Shown here piece by piece: positions 44,446-54,399 of a DNA stretch of 64,000 nt. The stretch is taken from the NCBI RefSeq assembly GCF_000312505.2, contig NZ_HG326227.1:62001-126000 (forward strand), in the 5' to 3' direction. This DNA comes from Fenollaria massiliensis (GTDB lineage: Bacteria; Bacillota; Clostridia; Tissierellales; Peptoniphilaceae). Within the stretch, counting starts at the first letter, position 1. Each line of letters begins with the position of its first letter. Position numbers and translations under genes: made by a program. The notes under the pieces were generated by a model. The model ran no database searches and was not told where the DNA came from. It saw only the letters and a program-made list of their open reading frames with translations.

Positions 44446-45327
44446 ATGTTAAAAAGTATGACCTCATACGGTTCTAGCGAATATGTTTGTGAAAAATATA
44501 AAATAAAATTTGAACTAAAATCTGTAAACAACAGATATTTTGATTTAAACCTAAGAAGCCCGCGCTCGCTTATCGAGTACGAGGACAAGATTAGGCTTGC
44601 AATTAAAAAAAGAATATCCAGAGCAAAGATCGACTGCTTTCTAACAGTTGTCTTTCTAGAGGATGATCCTAACGATGTTGAAGTGGATTTAGTATTTTTA
44701 AGAAAATATATGAAGGCGCTTAGCTTAATTAAGGAAGAGCTTGGCCTTGATGACGAGATTAAGCTTGAAGACATAATCAGTCAACAAGAAGTTTTAAGCA
44801 TAGTGAAAAATAATTATGAGAGCGATGAATTTTTAGATATAATGCTTGAAACACTTGAGAAGGCACTTGATAATTTTGACGACATGAGAATTAGAGAGGG
44901 AGAAAATCTTAAGAGCGATATACTAAACAATCTTACAGCAATTGAAGAAAATGTTGACAAGATAAAAGAGATTTACATTGATTATACAGATGAATACAAA
45001 GAAGATTTTATGAAGAAATATAATGAGCTCATCGAGGACAAGAGCATCATCGATGAAAAAAGACTTGAGTTTGAACTTGCACTATTAGTCGATAAATACG
45101 CCATCGACGAAGAGATAGTTAGAATGTATAGCCACATATCTCAATTCAAGTCCATGCTTAATTCAGACGAGACCATTGGCAAGAAGATGGATTTTTTAAT
45201 TCAAGAGATGAACAGAGAGTCAAATACTATACTTAGCAAGACTAAAAATATTGAAATATCTAAGATAGGCGTTGAGCAAAAGAACCTTATCGAAAAGATT
45301 AGAGAACAAATACAAAATATAGAGTAG
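44446..45327 (+). CDS. yicC: YicC/YloC family endoribonuclease
   Basis: A 293-residue YicC-like protein. MLKSMTSYGSSEY opens it, with KFELKSVNNRYFD and later IDFLIQEMNRESNTILSK-type sequence (MDFLIQEMNRE) near the C-terminus, all conserved. The ATG at 44446 follows AAGGAG and the promoter; an upstream ATG at 44302 lies before the promoter and is not used. It starts the yicC-remA-gmk-rpoZ-coaBC-priA run. Confidence 0.95.
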   Translation: MLKSMTSYGSSEYVCEKYKIKFELKSVNNRYFDLNLRSPRSLIEYEDKIRLAIKKRISRAKIDCFLTVVFLEDDPNDVEVDLVFLRKYMKALSLIKEELGLDDEIKLEDIISQQEVLSIVKNNYESDEFLDIMLETLEKALDNFDDMRIREGENLKSDILNNLTAIEENVDKIKEIYIDYTDEYKEDFMKKYNELIEDKSIIDEKRLEFELALLVDKYAIDEEIVRMYSHISQFKSMLNSDETIGKKMDFLIQEMNRESNTILSKTKNIEISKIGVEQKNLIEKIREQIQNIE

Positions 45328-45334
45328 GTGAATT

Positions 45335-45574
45335 ATGGAATACATTAACGTAGGATTTGGTAATTTAATCAATAAACATAGAGTCATAGCTGTCGTTGGA
45401 CCAGAGTCTGCTCCTATAAAGAGATTAATTATGGAGAATCGTGATACAATTAGACTCATAGACGCGACTTGCGGCAAGAAAACTAGAAGCGTTATCATCA
45501 TGGATAACGAGTCCATAGTTCTTTCAACGCTAGCAACTTCAACTATTAGCGAAAGATTGAATGGAGGTAATTAG
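45335..45574 (+). CDS. remA: Extracellular matrix regulator RemA (DUF370)
   Basis: A 79-residue RemA protein. FINVGFGNLI-like opening (YINVGFGNLINKHR), then VVGPESAPIKR and DATCGKKTRSVIIMD are hallmarks. In Bacillus subtilis RemA activates biofilm matrix genes; in other Bacillota it is mostly seen beside gmk, as here. The gmk ATG follows the stop directly. Confidence 0.95.
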   Translation: MEYINVGFGNLINKHRVIAVVGPESAPIKRLIMENRDTIRLIDATCGKKTRSVIIMDNESIVLSTLATSTISERLNGGN

Positions 45575-46186
45575 ATGAAAAGAGGTTTTTTGATAGTTCT
45601 TTCCGGACCTTCTGGCTGCGGTAAAGGCACTGTTGCTGACGAACTGTTTAGACGCAACGACGACATAGTCTTTTCAGTCTCAGCAACAACTAGAGAGGCT
45701 CGTCCAGGCGAAGTAGATGGCAAGAGCTACTTCTTCTTAAGCGAAGAAGAGTTTTTAAAGAAGGTAGAAAACGATGAGTTCTTGGAATATGCTAGCGTTC
45801 ACGGACATTACTATGGAACTCCAAAAGATTTTATCACTAAAAAGATAGAAGAGGGAGAGATAGTACTGCTTGATATAGACGTTCAAGGGGCGCTTCAAAT
45901 AAAACAAAAGATGAAAGAAGTAGTCTTTATATTTTTAGTACCGCCATCGATGTCGGAGCTAAAAAGAAGATTAGTTGGCAGAGCGACTGAGAGCGAAAAA
46001 GATTTAGAACTTAGAATTGCGAACGGTTTTAAAGAGATAAGCTTCGTTGAAGAATATGATTTCTTTGTAGTTAATGATTATTTAGAAGATGCCGTTAGAG
46101 ATATCGAGGCCATAATCAAGGCTGAAAAGCATAGAGCGAAGAGATTCAAATATATAAAAGATAGAGTATTGGGGGAAAACAAATGA
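45575..46186 (+). CDS. gmk: Guanylate kinase
   Basis: Gmk converts GMP to GDP with ATP. VLSGPSGCGKGTVADEL is the P-loop (a GKGT where GKST is usual). SVSATTREARPGEVDGKSY, ASVHGHYYGTPKDFI and LLDIDVQGALQIK follow. 203 aa is normal. The stop overlaps the rpoZ start. Confidence 0.97.
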   Translation: MKRGFLIVLSGPSGCGKGTVADELFRRNDDIVFSVSATTREARPGEVDGKSYFFLSEEEFLKKVENDEFLEYASVHGHYYGTPKDFITKKIEEGEIVLLDIDVQGALQIKQKMKEVVFIFLVPPSMSELKRRLVGRATESEKDLELRIANGFKEISFVEEYDFFVVNDYLEDAVRDIEAIIKAEKHRAKRFKYIKDRVLGENK

Positions 46187-46368
46187 TTTATATTAAAAAT
46201 AAGGAAGATTTAGAAAAATTATCAAGATATGCCTTAGTTATGATACTTTCAAAGAGAGCTAGGCAAATAGTTGATGGAGCTGAGGCGAAGGTAGATACTG
46301 AGTCACACAATCCAGTATCCATCGCTATGGATGAGTATCTTGAAGACAAGATAGAATACGATATTTAA
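46183..46368 (+). CDS. rpoZ: RNA polymerase omega subunit
   Basis: A 61-residue protein with RYALVMILSKRARQIVDGA, the conserved omega helix, followed by PVSIAMDEYLEDKI. Omega assists assembly and stability of RNA polymerase. Its place between gmk and coaBC is the standard one. It overlaps the gmk stop by four bases. Confidence 0.92.
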   Translation: MIYIKNKEDLEKLSRYALVMILSKRARQIVDGAEAKVDTESHNPVSIAMDEYLEDKIEYDI

Positions 46369-46369
46369 G

Positions 46370-47563
46370 ATGAAGAAAAACATTGTAGTATGTGTCTCTG
46401 GCGGCATAGCAGCTTACAAGGCGGCAGATCTTGTATCTAAGCTTTCAAAAGTACACAACGTAAGAGTACTTATGACGAGGGATGCCGTTAAATTTGTGGG
46501 CAGCGAAACGTTTAAGATACTTTCAAAAAATAATGTTTATACGGATGTCTTTAATGACGAGGCTAAACCTATGCACATAGAAATAGCTAAGTGGGCAGAC
46601 ATCTTTGTTGTGGCGCCTGCATCAGCTAATACTATAGCCAAACTTGCCAGCGGCATTTGTGATGATATGGTAAGTTTAGCATTTTTAGCAAGCAAGGCAA
46701 AAAAACTTGTTGTTCCAGCCATGAACACAGCTATGCTTGAAAATTTGGCGACACAAGATAATATTCAAACGCTTAAAGATAGAGGCATAGATATACTTGA
46801 TTCAGACAGCGGACTGCTTGCTTGTGGAGACGTAGGCAAGGGCAAAATGCCAGATCCAGATAGAATAATTGATCGCATCGATTATCTATTATCGGAAAAA
46901 GATTTGAAAAAATATAAAATACTTGTAACAGCTGGTCATACAGTAGAAGCGATTGACCCTGTTAGATATATCTCAAACCGATCAACAGGCAAGATGGGTT
47001 ACCAAATCGCTTTAAAAGCTTATAATAGAGGAGCGAATGTCACTTTAATCATCGGACCAAATGATCTTGATATAAAAGATCCATTCAATATCATTAATGT
47101 TGTCTCATCAAAGGATATGTATGAAGCGGTGAACAAAGAGTTTGAAGGAGCAGATGCCTTGATCATGGCGGCTGCACCAGCTGATTTCACTCCAGCAGAA
47201 TACAGTGAAGAGAAGATCAAAAAAGAAGATAGCGATAATCACGATATTAAAATAAAAAAGACTGATGATATAATCAAGTCGCTTAAAGATAAAAAAGATG
47301 ACAAAGTCGTGATAGGTTTTGCGGCTGAATCAGAAAATGTTATTGCAAATGCAAAGAAAAAACTTTTATCTAAGGGCGCTGATATGATAGTCGCTAACGA
47401 CATTACACTTAAGGGCTCAGGCTTTAAGAGTGATGAGAACAAAGTAAGCTTTGTATATAAAAATAAAAATGCGACATCATTTGATTTAATGAAAAAAAGT
47501 GAGCTAGCTGATATCATTCTTGATAATCTAGCTGTACTATTAAAAGATAGAAAGAAAAATTAA
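46370..47563 (+). CDS. coaBC: Phosphopantothenoylcysteine decarboxylase/synthetase CoaBC
   Basis: A bifunctional coenzyme A enzyme. The N-terminal flavodoxin-like decarboxylase has CVSGGIAAYKAADLVSKL, VAPASANTIAKLASG, PAMNTAML and LLACGDVGKGKM with the catalytic Cys. The C-terminal synthetase has VTAGHTVEAIDPVRYISNRS and PADFTPAEYSEEKIKK. 397 aa is full length. The stop shares a base with the priA start. Confidence 0.97.
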   Translation: MKKNIVVCVSGGIAAYKAADLVSKLSKVHNVRVLMTRDAVKFVGSETFKILSKNNVYTDVFNDEAKPMHIEIAKWADIFVVAPASANTIAKLASGICDDMVSLAFLASKAKKLVVPAMNTAMLENLATQDNIQTLKDRGIDILDSDSGLLACGDVGKGKMPDPDRIIDRIDYLLSEKDLKKYKILVTAGHTVEAIDPVRYISNRSTGKMGYQIALKAYNRGANVTLIIGPNDLDIKDPFNIINVVSSKDMYEAVNKEFEGADALIMAAAPADFTPAEYSEEKIKKEDSDNHDIKIKKTDDIIKSLKDKKDDKVVIGFAAESENVIANAKKKLLSKGADMIVANDITLKGSGFKSDENKVSFVYKNKNATSFDLMKKSELADIILDNLAVLLKDRKKN

Positions 47564-49917
47564 TGTTTGCTCAAGTTGTTATTGACACAAAATCGAGAGT
47601 TTTAGATAGAGTTTTTACTTATAAGACTGACGAAGCCATCAGCGTTGGAACTAGAGTTTTAGTTCCATTTGGCAGGTCAAATAAGCCTAGCATCGCTGTG
47701 GTTTTAAACACATGTGATGAAGTAGACATAGATGAAGCAAAGATAAAATCCATAATCAAGGTGCTTGATGAGAAGGCAATCATCGACGAGAAGATGATTG
47801 AGCTTGCTCTATGGCTTAGAAATAGATACATCTCGACTTATAATGACGCACTTAGACTAGTTTTTCCGCCAGGAGGCATTAAGGAGCTAGAACTTTTTTA
47901 TTATGCTAATGACGATGCACATGGACTTGAAAAGGATAAGGCATATAAAAAAGATGATTTGCTTAAAATTATGACGCTTAATGATTTTAATAAACTCGTT
48001 AAAGAAAATATTTTAATTGAAAAATATAAGATTAAGCAAAAAGTTAAGGAGCATTACGAAAAATACATTAGCCTAGTGACTTATGACGAGAAAGCGAGTG
48101 AAAAGCAAAGAGCTGTACTTGATTATTTAAGAGAGAATGATGGCATCGCTCTTGAAAAAAATATAATCACTAGCCTTAATATATCTTCATCACCTATAAA
48201 AACTCTTATAAAAAAAGGCTTAGTGAGAGAAGATTATATTCAAGAATCAAGAAAAAGAGGCTACGATGTGCCTTCTTATGAAAAGATTAAGCTTAACAAG
48301 GAACAAGAAAATGTTTATAAACGCATGGAACGTTCGATTGAGCATAATTTAGGCGAAAAATTTTTACTAAGAGGCGTAACTGGATCTGGAAAGACAGAAA
48401 TTTACCTACATCTTGTTGAAAAATGTCTTCAAATGGGTAAAGATGCTATAGTACTAGTACCTGAAATAAGTCTTACGCCACAAACAATTAGGCGCTTTAT
48501 AGGACGTTTCCAAAGAAAAGTACATGTACTCCACTCAAAACTAAGTTTATCTGAACGCTTTGATGAGTATGATGATATAAAATCAACATCGCCAAGTATA
48601 GTTATAGGTGCAAGATCAGCGATATTTGCTCCATGCAGAAACTTAGGGATTATAATCATTGATGAAGAGCACGATCAAAGCTACATATCAGACATGAATC
48701 CAAAGTATCAAACAGACGAAGTGGCTTATTATAGAAGCATGAGCGAGGGGGCAACGCTATTACTAGCAAGTGCTACACCATCGATATCGTCTTACTATAA
48801 TGCTAAGCACGGCATATATGAGCTACTTGAGCTTGATAAAAAGGCAAAAGGACAAAAGGAAGCTGATATAGAGCTAGTCAATATGATAGACGAGCTTCAA
48901 AGAGGAAACATCAGTCAAATATCATCAAGATTTTATGAAATTATTGATGAGAATCTTAAGGCAAATAAGCAAAGCATAGTTTTTTTAAATAGACGCGGCT
49001 ATAACAAAGAAATATTTTGTAAAAAGTGCGGCTATACCTTTACTTGTGACAATTGTGATGTGAGCATGACTTATCACAAGGGCATAAATAAGCTTAAGTG
49101 TCACTACTGTGGTCTTGTGAAAAATATTCCGAAGACTTGCCCAAGATGCGGGGCAGAGGCCCTAAGCTTTGCTGGTTATGGTATAGAAAAGGTTGAGGAA
49201 CTACTTAGAAAGACTTTTCCAGAAGCGAAAATACTTAGAGCAGATAGCGACACAATCAAAACAGAGGACGACTACATCAATTTATATAAAAAAATGAACT
49301 CAGGAGCAGTCGATATACTTATTGGCACTCAGATGATTAGCAAGGGACTTGACTTTAAAAATGTTGATGCGGCGATCATCGTATCAATCGATGCTAATTT
49401 AAATTTCCCAAGCTATTCAGCAAGTGAAGACACTTATAACTTAATCACTCAAGTTGCTGGCAGAGCTGGACGCGATGAAAAAGGCAGAGTGCTTCTTCAA
49501 AGCTACGCTAGCGATAACGAGACGATTAGCTATGCGATGAGGGGTAATTACGAAGCTTTTTATAGAAATGAGATTGCTTTAAGAAAAGAATTTTTGTATC
49601 CGCCATTTATCAATATGATATACATCGTTGGTACTAGTCTTGATAAAAACATCGTTCAAGCTGAGATGGATTACTTAAGAAGCGATATCGAGAGATATTT
49701 GAATAATAATGGCATCAGATGCAATGTCTCAAAGCTAATGCAATGCGCGATTGAAAAGATAAACGCAAGCTATAGATATCAAATAATTTTAAAATACACG
49801 AACACTTATTCGAAAGAGATAAAAGATTATATTCGCTTCATTTTATATAGAAGCAAATTTGCAAAGAACAAAAAAGTAAATTATAACATTTATATAAATC
49901 CAAAAAATTTTTTATAG
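47563..49917 (+). CDS. priA: Primosomal protein N' (replication restart helicase PriA)
   Basis: PriA restarts stalled forks and loads DnaB. GVTGSGKTEIYLHL (Walker A) and IIDEEHDQSYI (Walker B) define the superfamily 2 helicase. Eight zinc-binding cysteines in four pairs lie around residues 486-530 (CKKCGYTFTCDNC, then CHYCG and CPRCG). VAGRAGRDEKGRVLLQ follows. The 784-aa length is normal. Confidence 0.97.
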   Translation: MFAQVVIDTKSRVLDRVFTYKTDEAISVGTRVLVPFGRSNKPSIAVVLNTCDEVDIDEAKIKSIIKVLDEKAIIDEKMIELALWLRNRYISTYNDALRLVFPPGGIKELELFYYANDDAHGLEKDKAYKKDDLLKIMTLNDFNKLVKENILIEKYKIKQKVKEHYEKYISLVTYDEKASEKQRAVLDYLRENDGIALEKNIITSLNISSSPIKTLIKKGLVREDYIQESRKRGYDVPSYEKIKLNKEQENVYKRMERSIEHNLGEKFLLRGVTGSGKTEIYLHLVEKCLQMGKDAIVLVPEISLTPQTIRRFIGRFQRKVHVLHSKLSLSERFDEYDDIKSTSPSIVIGARSAIFAPCRNLGIIIIDEEHDQSYISDMNPKYQTDEVAYYRSMSEGATLLLASATPSISSYYNAKHGIYELLELDKKAKGQKEADIELVNMIDELQRGNISQISSRFYEIIDENLKANKQSIVFLNRRGYNKEIFCKKCGYTFTCDNCDVSMTYHKGINKLKCHYCGLVKNIPKTCPRCGAEALSFAGYGIEKVEELLRKTFPEAKILRADSDTIKTEDDYINLYKKMNSGAVDILIGTQMISKGLDFKNVDAAIIVSIDANLNFPSYSASEDTYNLITQVAGRAGRDEKGRVLLQSYASDNETISYAMRGNYEAFYRNEIALRKEFLYPPFINMIYIVGTSLDKNIVQAEMDYLRSDIERYLNNNGIRCNVSKLMQCAIEKINASYRYQIILKYTNTYSKEIKDYIRFILYRSKFAKNKKVNYNIYINPKNFL

Positions 49918-49926
49918 GAGGTAAAG

Positions 49927-50430
49927 ATGGCACTTAGAAATATTAGACACGATCAAGATGAAATACTTAGAAAACAGTCAAAACTAGTTAAGGTTTTTGA
50001 TGATAAACTTAAAGAATTAGCAGATGATATGATAGAGACAATGAATCATGCAGAAGGCGTTGGTCTTGCTGCAGTACAAGTAGGTATACTTAAGCAAATG
50101 ATAGTCATAGACATAGGTGAAGGACCGATGGTCTTTGTAAATCCAGATATAATCGAAACAGCCGGTAGCTGCGATGATTACGAGGGCTGTCTATCAGTTC
50201 CAGGATACTCTGGTGTGGTTGAAAGACCAGAAAAGCTTAAGCTTAAGTACCAAGACCTTGAAGGAAAAGAACATGAGCTTGAGACTGAAGGCTTCTTAAC
50301 AAGAGTTATATGCCACGAGACAGATCATTTGAAGGGTATTTTATATACAGACAAAGCAAAAGAAATGTTCACAAATGACGAGCTTAAGGCAAAATTAGAT
50401 AAAGAACATAAGATGGCAGAGGCTAAATAA
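49927..50430 (+). CDS. def: Peptide deformylase
   Basis: Def removes the formyl group from nascent N-terminal methionine. The three motifs are all here: GVGLAAVQVG (residues ~44-53), EGCLS (near 98) and the zinc-binding HETDH (near 138). The 167-residue protein carries a short C-terminal helix. GGAGG precedes the ATG. The fmt gene follows, the natural partner. Confidence 0.98.
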   Translation: MALRNIRHDQDEILRKQSKLVKVFDDKLKELADDMIETMNHAEGVGLAAVQVGILKQMIVIDIGEGPMVFVNPDIIETAGSCDDYEGCLSVPGYSGVVERPEKLKLKYQDLEGKEHELETEGFLTRVICHETDHLKGILYTDKAKEMFTNDELKAKLDKEHKMAEAK

Positions 50431-51362
50431 TGAAACTCATCTACATGGGAACGCCATTATTTAGCTTAGCTCCCTTAAAGGCTTTAAAAGATCATGGCTT
50501 TGAAATCACCTTGCTAATAACTCAGCCAGACAGAAGACGCGGCAGAAAGATGCAAATCACTTACTCAGAGCTAAAAACTTATGCTCTTGAGAATGATATA
50601 GAAGTTTTTCAGCCAGAGGACGTCAATAGTCATGAATCAATAGAAAAAATTAAAAATACTGATGCTGATGTCATCGTTGTCGCTTCTTATGGCCAAATTA
50701 TTAAAGAAGAAATACTTTATATGAAGAAGTATCATGCAATAAATATACACGCTTCACTCTTGCCAAAATATAGAGGAGCGGCTCCTGTTCAAGCAGCCAT
50801 CATTAACGAAGACAAAGTAACAGGCATCACTCTTATGAAGATGTCAAAGGGCCTTGATACAGGAAACATGCTGATGACAAGAGAGATAGCTATAGCAGAT
50901 GACGATACAGCAGATACACTTACTATGAAGCTATCTAATTTAGGCGCTGAGATGATAGTAGAGTATTTAGCTGGTCTTGATACGCTTGATGAAGGCACTC
51001 CACAAGATGATTCAAAGAGCTCTTATGTTAGAATGATTAAAAAAGAGGACGCTTTTATCGATTTTAGTGAAAGTGCTTCAAAAACTGAGCATATAATTAG
51101 GGCTATGCAGCCATGGCCAGTTGCCTTCACTACTTATAAGGGTGAGAATATGAAAATATTTAAGGCTGCCATAGTTAAAGATACTAGTGATAAAAAGATA
51201 GGTACTATACTAAATGTTAATGAAGATGGCATTTTGATTAAGTGCAAGGACGATGCCATCATCATAAGTGAAGTACAAATGCCAAATAAAAAGAGAATGA
51301 AAGTTTCTGATTATATAAGAGGAAATAAGATTGAGATAGGTGAAAGGTTAGGAGATAGATAA
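50430..51362 (+). CDS. fmt: Methionyl-tRNA formyltransferase
   Basis: Fmt adds formyl to Met-tRNA(fMet). IYMGTPLFSLAPLKAL opens the protein, and NIHASLLPKYRGAAPVQAAI is the signature with the catalytic Asn and His. The C-terminal domain begins near residue 205. 310 aa is normal. It overlaps both the def stop and the following ATG by one base. Confidence 0.97.
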   Translation: MKLIYMGTPLFSLAPLKALKDHGFEITLLITQPDRRRGRKMQITYSELKTYALENDIEVFQPEDVNSHESIEKIKNTDADVIVVASYGQIIKEEILYMKKYHAINIHASLLPKYRGAAPVQAAIINEDKVTGITLMKMSKGLDTGNMLMTREIAIADDDTADTLTMKLSNLGAEMIVEYLAGLDTLDEGTPQDDSKSSYVRMIKKEDAFIDFSESASKTEHIIRAMQPWPVAFTTYKGENMKIFKAAIVKDTSDKKIGTILNVNEDGILIKCKDDAIIISEVQMPNKKRMKVSDYIRGNKIEIGERLGDR

Positions 51363-52075
51363 TGATAAATTTTTTAATGCTTACTGGAAGATATCATAAT
51401 TATATAAGCTCATATTTTATATATATAATTCCAGCTATGCTACTAAGCTTATTCGCTCAATATAAGATACAGGCTGTATATAGAGAATACATGGGTAGAC
51501 TTAGTTCGCTCGGTAAAAGCGGTTCAGAGATTGCTAGAGCGATACTTGATAAGCATGGACTTAGAAATGTAAATATAAAGGAAGTTCCGGGCACCTTGAG
51601 TGATTTTTATGATCCGAGAGATAAAAGTCTTTCTTTATCAAGAGATATATCTGCTGGTACATCCATCGCTTCAATTGCAGTTGCAGCTCATGAAGTCGGA
51701 CATGCAATTCAAGATAAAGAGAGCTATCCAATGCTAAATTTAAGAAGCTTCATGGCACCGGCTGTAAGAATTTCAAGCAGCTTAGCAATGTATTTGATAC
51801 TAGCAGGATTATTTTTTGATTTTACTAGATTATTTGATATAGGTATAATTTTATATGCAGTCATAGTTTTATTCACACTAGTGACACTACCAGTTGAGTT
51901 TAATGCATCAAGAAGAGCTTTAAACGAGATAAGATCAATGCCGGGAGTAAACGACGAGACCATATATGGTTCTAAAAAAGTTTTAAAGGCAGCGGCTCTA
52001 ACATACGTTGCATCAGCTTTTGCGGCGCTAAGTGAACTACTAAGACTACTTTCAATGAGGAGAAGAGATGACTAA
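51362..52075 (+). CDS. Membrane zinc metallopeptidase, YugP family
   Basis: A 237-residue protein of the neutral zinc metallopeptidase family 2 (PF04298). One N-terminal membrane helix, then VAAHEVGHAIQ (the HEXXH zinc motif) near residue 110, followed by two or more C-terminal helices. The FNASRRAL segment is typical. Its substrate is unknown. It is embedded in the def-fmt-rsmB run, a common Bacillota position. The rsmB start overlaps its end by eight bases. Confidence 0.93.
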   Translation: MINFLMLTGRYHNYISSYFIYIIPAMLLSLFAQYKIQAVYREYMGRLSSLGKSGSEIARAILDKHGLRNVNIKEVPGTLSDFYDPRDKSLSLSRDISAGTSIASIAVAAHEVGHAIQDKESYPMLNLRSFMAPAVRISSSLAMYLILAGLFFDFTRLFDIGIILYAVIVLFTLVTLPVEFNASRRALNEIRSMPGVNDETIYGSKKVLKAAALTYVASAFAALSELLRLLSMRRRDD

Positions 52076-53354
52076 GATTAACGATAGATACAGAAGCTTT
52101 TTGATATTAAAAGATATTTTTGCAAGCGGAGCATACTCAAACATAAGCCTAAGAACTGAGCTTAATAAGATTGACAGCGAAGTATCTAAATCCTTCGTAA
52201 CAAAGCTTGTTTATGGCGTTGTTGAGAGAAAAAACTATCTTGATTACATCATCTCAAAGCTTTCATCGACAAAACTAAGTAAGATGGATATAGACATAGT
52301 CATTATTTTAGAAATGGCTTTATATCAAATCATATACATGGACAAGGTGCCTGAGAGCGCCGCAGTCAATGAGGCAGTAAAGCTTGCTAAGATTGTTAAT
52401 AAAAGGCTTTCTGGATTTGTTAACGCTAATCTTAGAAATTTTTTAAGAAATAAAGATGACTTGATGAAAATTAATATTGATGATGAAGATGAAAGATTAG
52501 CTGTAAAATATTCAATTAATGAAGAATTTTTGGAGCTTTTAAAGAGTGATTACGATACAGAAACTGTAAATAATTTTTTAAACAGGTCCATGGATGAAAG
52601 GCTTCTTAATCTTAGAGTAAACACAAAGAAGACTACTAAGGATAGCATCAAAGCAGTTCTTGATAAATTTAATATTAAGTATGAAGAAAGCGATATATCT
52701 GTTGATAGTCTCATCATTTATGATAAAGTGAGCGATGTTGTAAAAAGTTTATTTAAGCAAGGATATGTTTCTTTTCAAGATGCGACGAGCTCTAGCCTTC
52801 AAGATTATATAAAGCTTGATAAGGGTGATAAGGTGCTTGATTTATGTGCAGCACCTGGAGGAAAATCCATGCACATGGCAGAGAAACTTGAAATGGGCTC
52901 AATCACAAGCTGTGATATATATGAGCACAAGATAAATCTACTAAAGAACGAAGCAAATAGACTTGGACTTGATAATATTAATTTTCAGATCAATGATGCC
53001 ATGAAATTAAATAAAGAATTTATTAATAAATTTGATAAAGTATTGTTAGATGTTCCTTGCTCAGGAAGTGGTATAATATCTAGAAAGCCTGAGATAAAAT
53101 ATCAAATCGATTTAAAAGAGCTAAAAGAGCTTAACGATAAGCAGTGGAAAATATTAAATATTTCCAAGGAATATGTTAAAAAGGGCGGTCTGCTTGTATA
53201 CAGTACTTGTAGTATACTTAAGCTAGAGAACGAAATTATGGTAAAAAAATTTCTTGAAGAAAACAATGATTTTAATTTGGAAAAATTTATTAAGCACATG
53301 CCAACAGAAAAGATTAACGATGGCTTTTTCATTTCATATCTAAGGAAGGAATAA
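52068..53354 (+). CDS. rsmB: 16S rRNA (cytosine-967-C5)-methyltransferase RsmB
   Basis: An N-terminal NusB-like RNA-binding domain (residues ~1-140; KSFVTKLVYGVVERKNYLDY) is followed by an SAM methyltransferase. VLDLCAAPGGKSMHMAEKL binds SAM, DVPCSGSGIISRKPEIKY has the catalytic PC pair and VYSTCSILKLENE the second conserved Cys. 428 aa is normal. rlmN follows one base later. Confidence 0.97.
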   Translation: MTKINDRYRSFLILKDIFASGAYSNISLRTELNKIDSEVSKSFVTKLVYGVVERKNYLDYIISKLSSTKLSKMDIDIVIILEMALYQIIYMDKVPESAAVNEAVKLAKIVNKRLSGFVNANLRNFLRNKDDLMKINIDDEDERLAVKYSINEEFLELLKSDYDTETVNNFLNRSMDERLLNLRVNTKKTTKDSIKAVLDKFNIKYEESDISVDSLIIYDKVSDVVKSLFKQGYVSFQDATSSSLQDYIKLDKGDKVLDLCAAPGGKSMHMAEKLEMGSITSCDIYEHKINLLKNEANRLGLDNINFQINDAMKLNKEFINKFDKVLLDVPCSGSGIISRKPEIKYQIDLKELKELNDKQWKILNISKEYVKKGGLLVYSTCSILKLENEIMVKKFLEENNDFNLEKFIKHMPTEKINDGFFISYLRKE

Positions 53355-53355
53355 T

Positions 53356-54387
53356 TTGAATAACATTATTAACAATATGTATATTTCAGAGCTTGAGACA
53401 TATTTTTTAGATCTTGGCGAGAAAAAATTTAGAGCAAAGCAGTTATTTGAAGCTATTCATAAGCAAAAGATAAAAAATCTAGATAAACTCACTACATTCT
53501 CACAAGATTTAAAAGATAAAATAAATAATAGCTCTGAGATATATGGAGTAAAAAAAGTTTTAGAACTAAAATCAAAACTTGACGAAACAAAGAAATATCT
53601 TTTTGAACTTCATGACGAGAATGTGATTGAAAGCGTTTTGATGAAGTACAAATATGGCTACACTGTTTGCATATCAACACAGGTTGGCTGCAAGATGGGA
53701 TGCGCTTTTTGTGCTTCAACAAAGAAAGGTTTAATAAGAAACCTTTATGCATCGGAAATGCTTGACGAAATATACGAGATTGAAAGACTAAATGATATAA
53801 ATGTATCAAACATTGTATTAATGGGTAGCGGCGAAGCACTTGATAATTTTGACGAACTTATAAGATTTATTGAACTAATTAGTGCTAAAGAGGGTAAGAA
53901 TTTATCGAAGAGAAATATAACTATATCAACGTGTGGTCTTGCCGATAAGATTTTAAAATTAGCCGAATATGATTATCCAATAACACTAACGATATCATTA
54001 CATAATGCAGACGAAGAAGAGAGAAAAAAGATTATGCCGATTACAAGGAAGTATCCTTTTGATGAGCTTATACCAGCTCTTAAAGAGTATCAGGCAAAAA
54101 TCAATAAAAGGATATCCTTTGAATACGTTTTAATCGATGGACTTAATGACTCTTATCAATCTGCTTTAGATATAAAAAATTTATTAAAAGATATTAAGTC
54201 ACACATCAACTTAATTCCGCTTAATAAGATTAAAGAGTACGACGAAGAGCCAAGCACTTCTGAAAATATTAATAAATTTAAAAAATATTTAGAAGATTTT
54301 GGCTTTAACGTAACTATTAGGCGTGAGTTAGGAGCGGATATAAACGCTTCGTGTGGACAGCTTAGAAATAATTATCTTGAACAATAG
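53356..54387 (+). CDS. rlmN: 23S rRNA (adenine-2503-C2)-/tRNA methyltransferase RlmN
   Basis: A radical SAM methylase. CKMGCAFCAST near residue 114 is the cluster motif, with VCISTQVG before it and NIVLMGSGEALDNFD afterwards. The C-terminal ADINASCGQL provides the essential methyl-carrying Cys. The start is TTG at 53356. 343 aa is normal. It sits between rsmB and the prpC-prkC pair, as in Bacillus. Confidence 0.97.
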   Translation: MNNIINNMYISELETYFLDLGEKKFRAKQLFEAIHKQKIKNLDKLTTFSQDLKDKINNSSEIYGVKKVLELKSKLDETKKYLFELHDENVIESVLMKYKYGYTVCISTQVGCKMGCAFCASTKKGLIRNLYASEMLDEIYEIERLNDINVSNIVLMGSGEALDNFDELIRFIELISAKEGKNLSKRNITISTCGLADKILKLAEYDYPITLTISLHNADEEERKKIMPITRKYPFDELIPALKEYQAKINKRISFEYVLIDGLNDSYQSALDIKNLLKDIKSHINLIPLNKIKEYDEEPSTSENINKFKKYLEDFGFNVTIRRELGADINASCGQLRNNYLEQ

Positions 54388-54399
54388 GAGGTGGTCTAT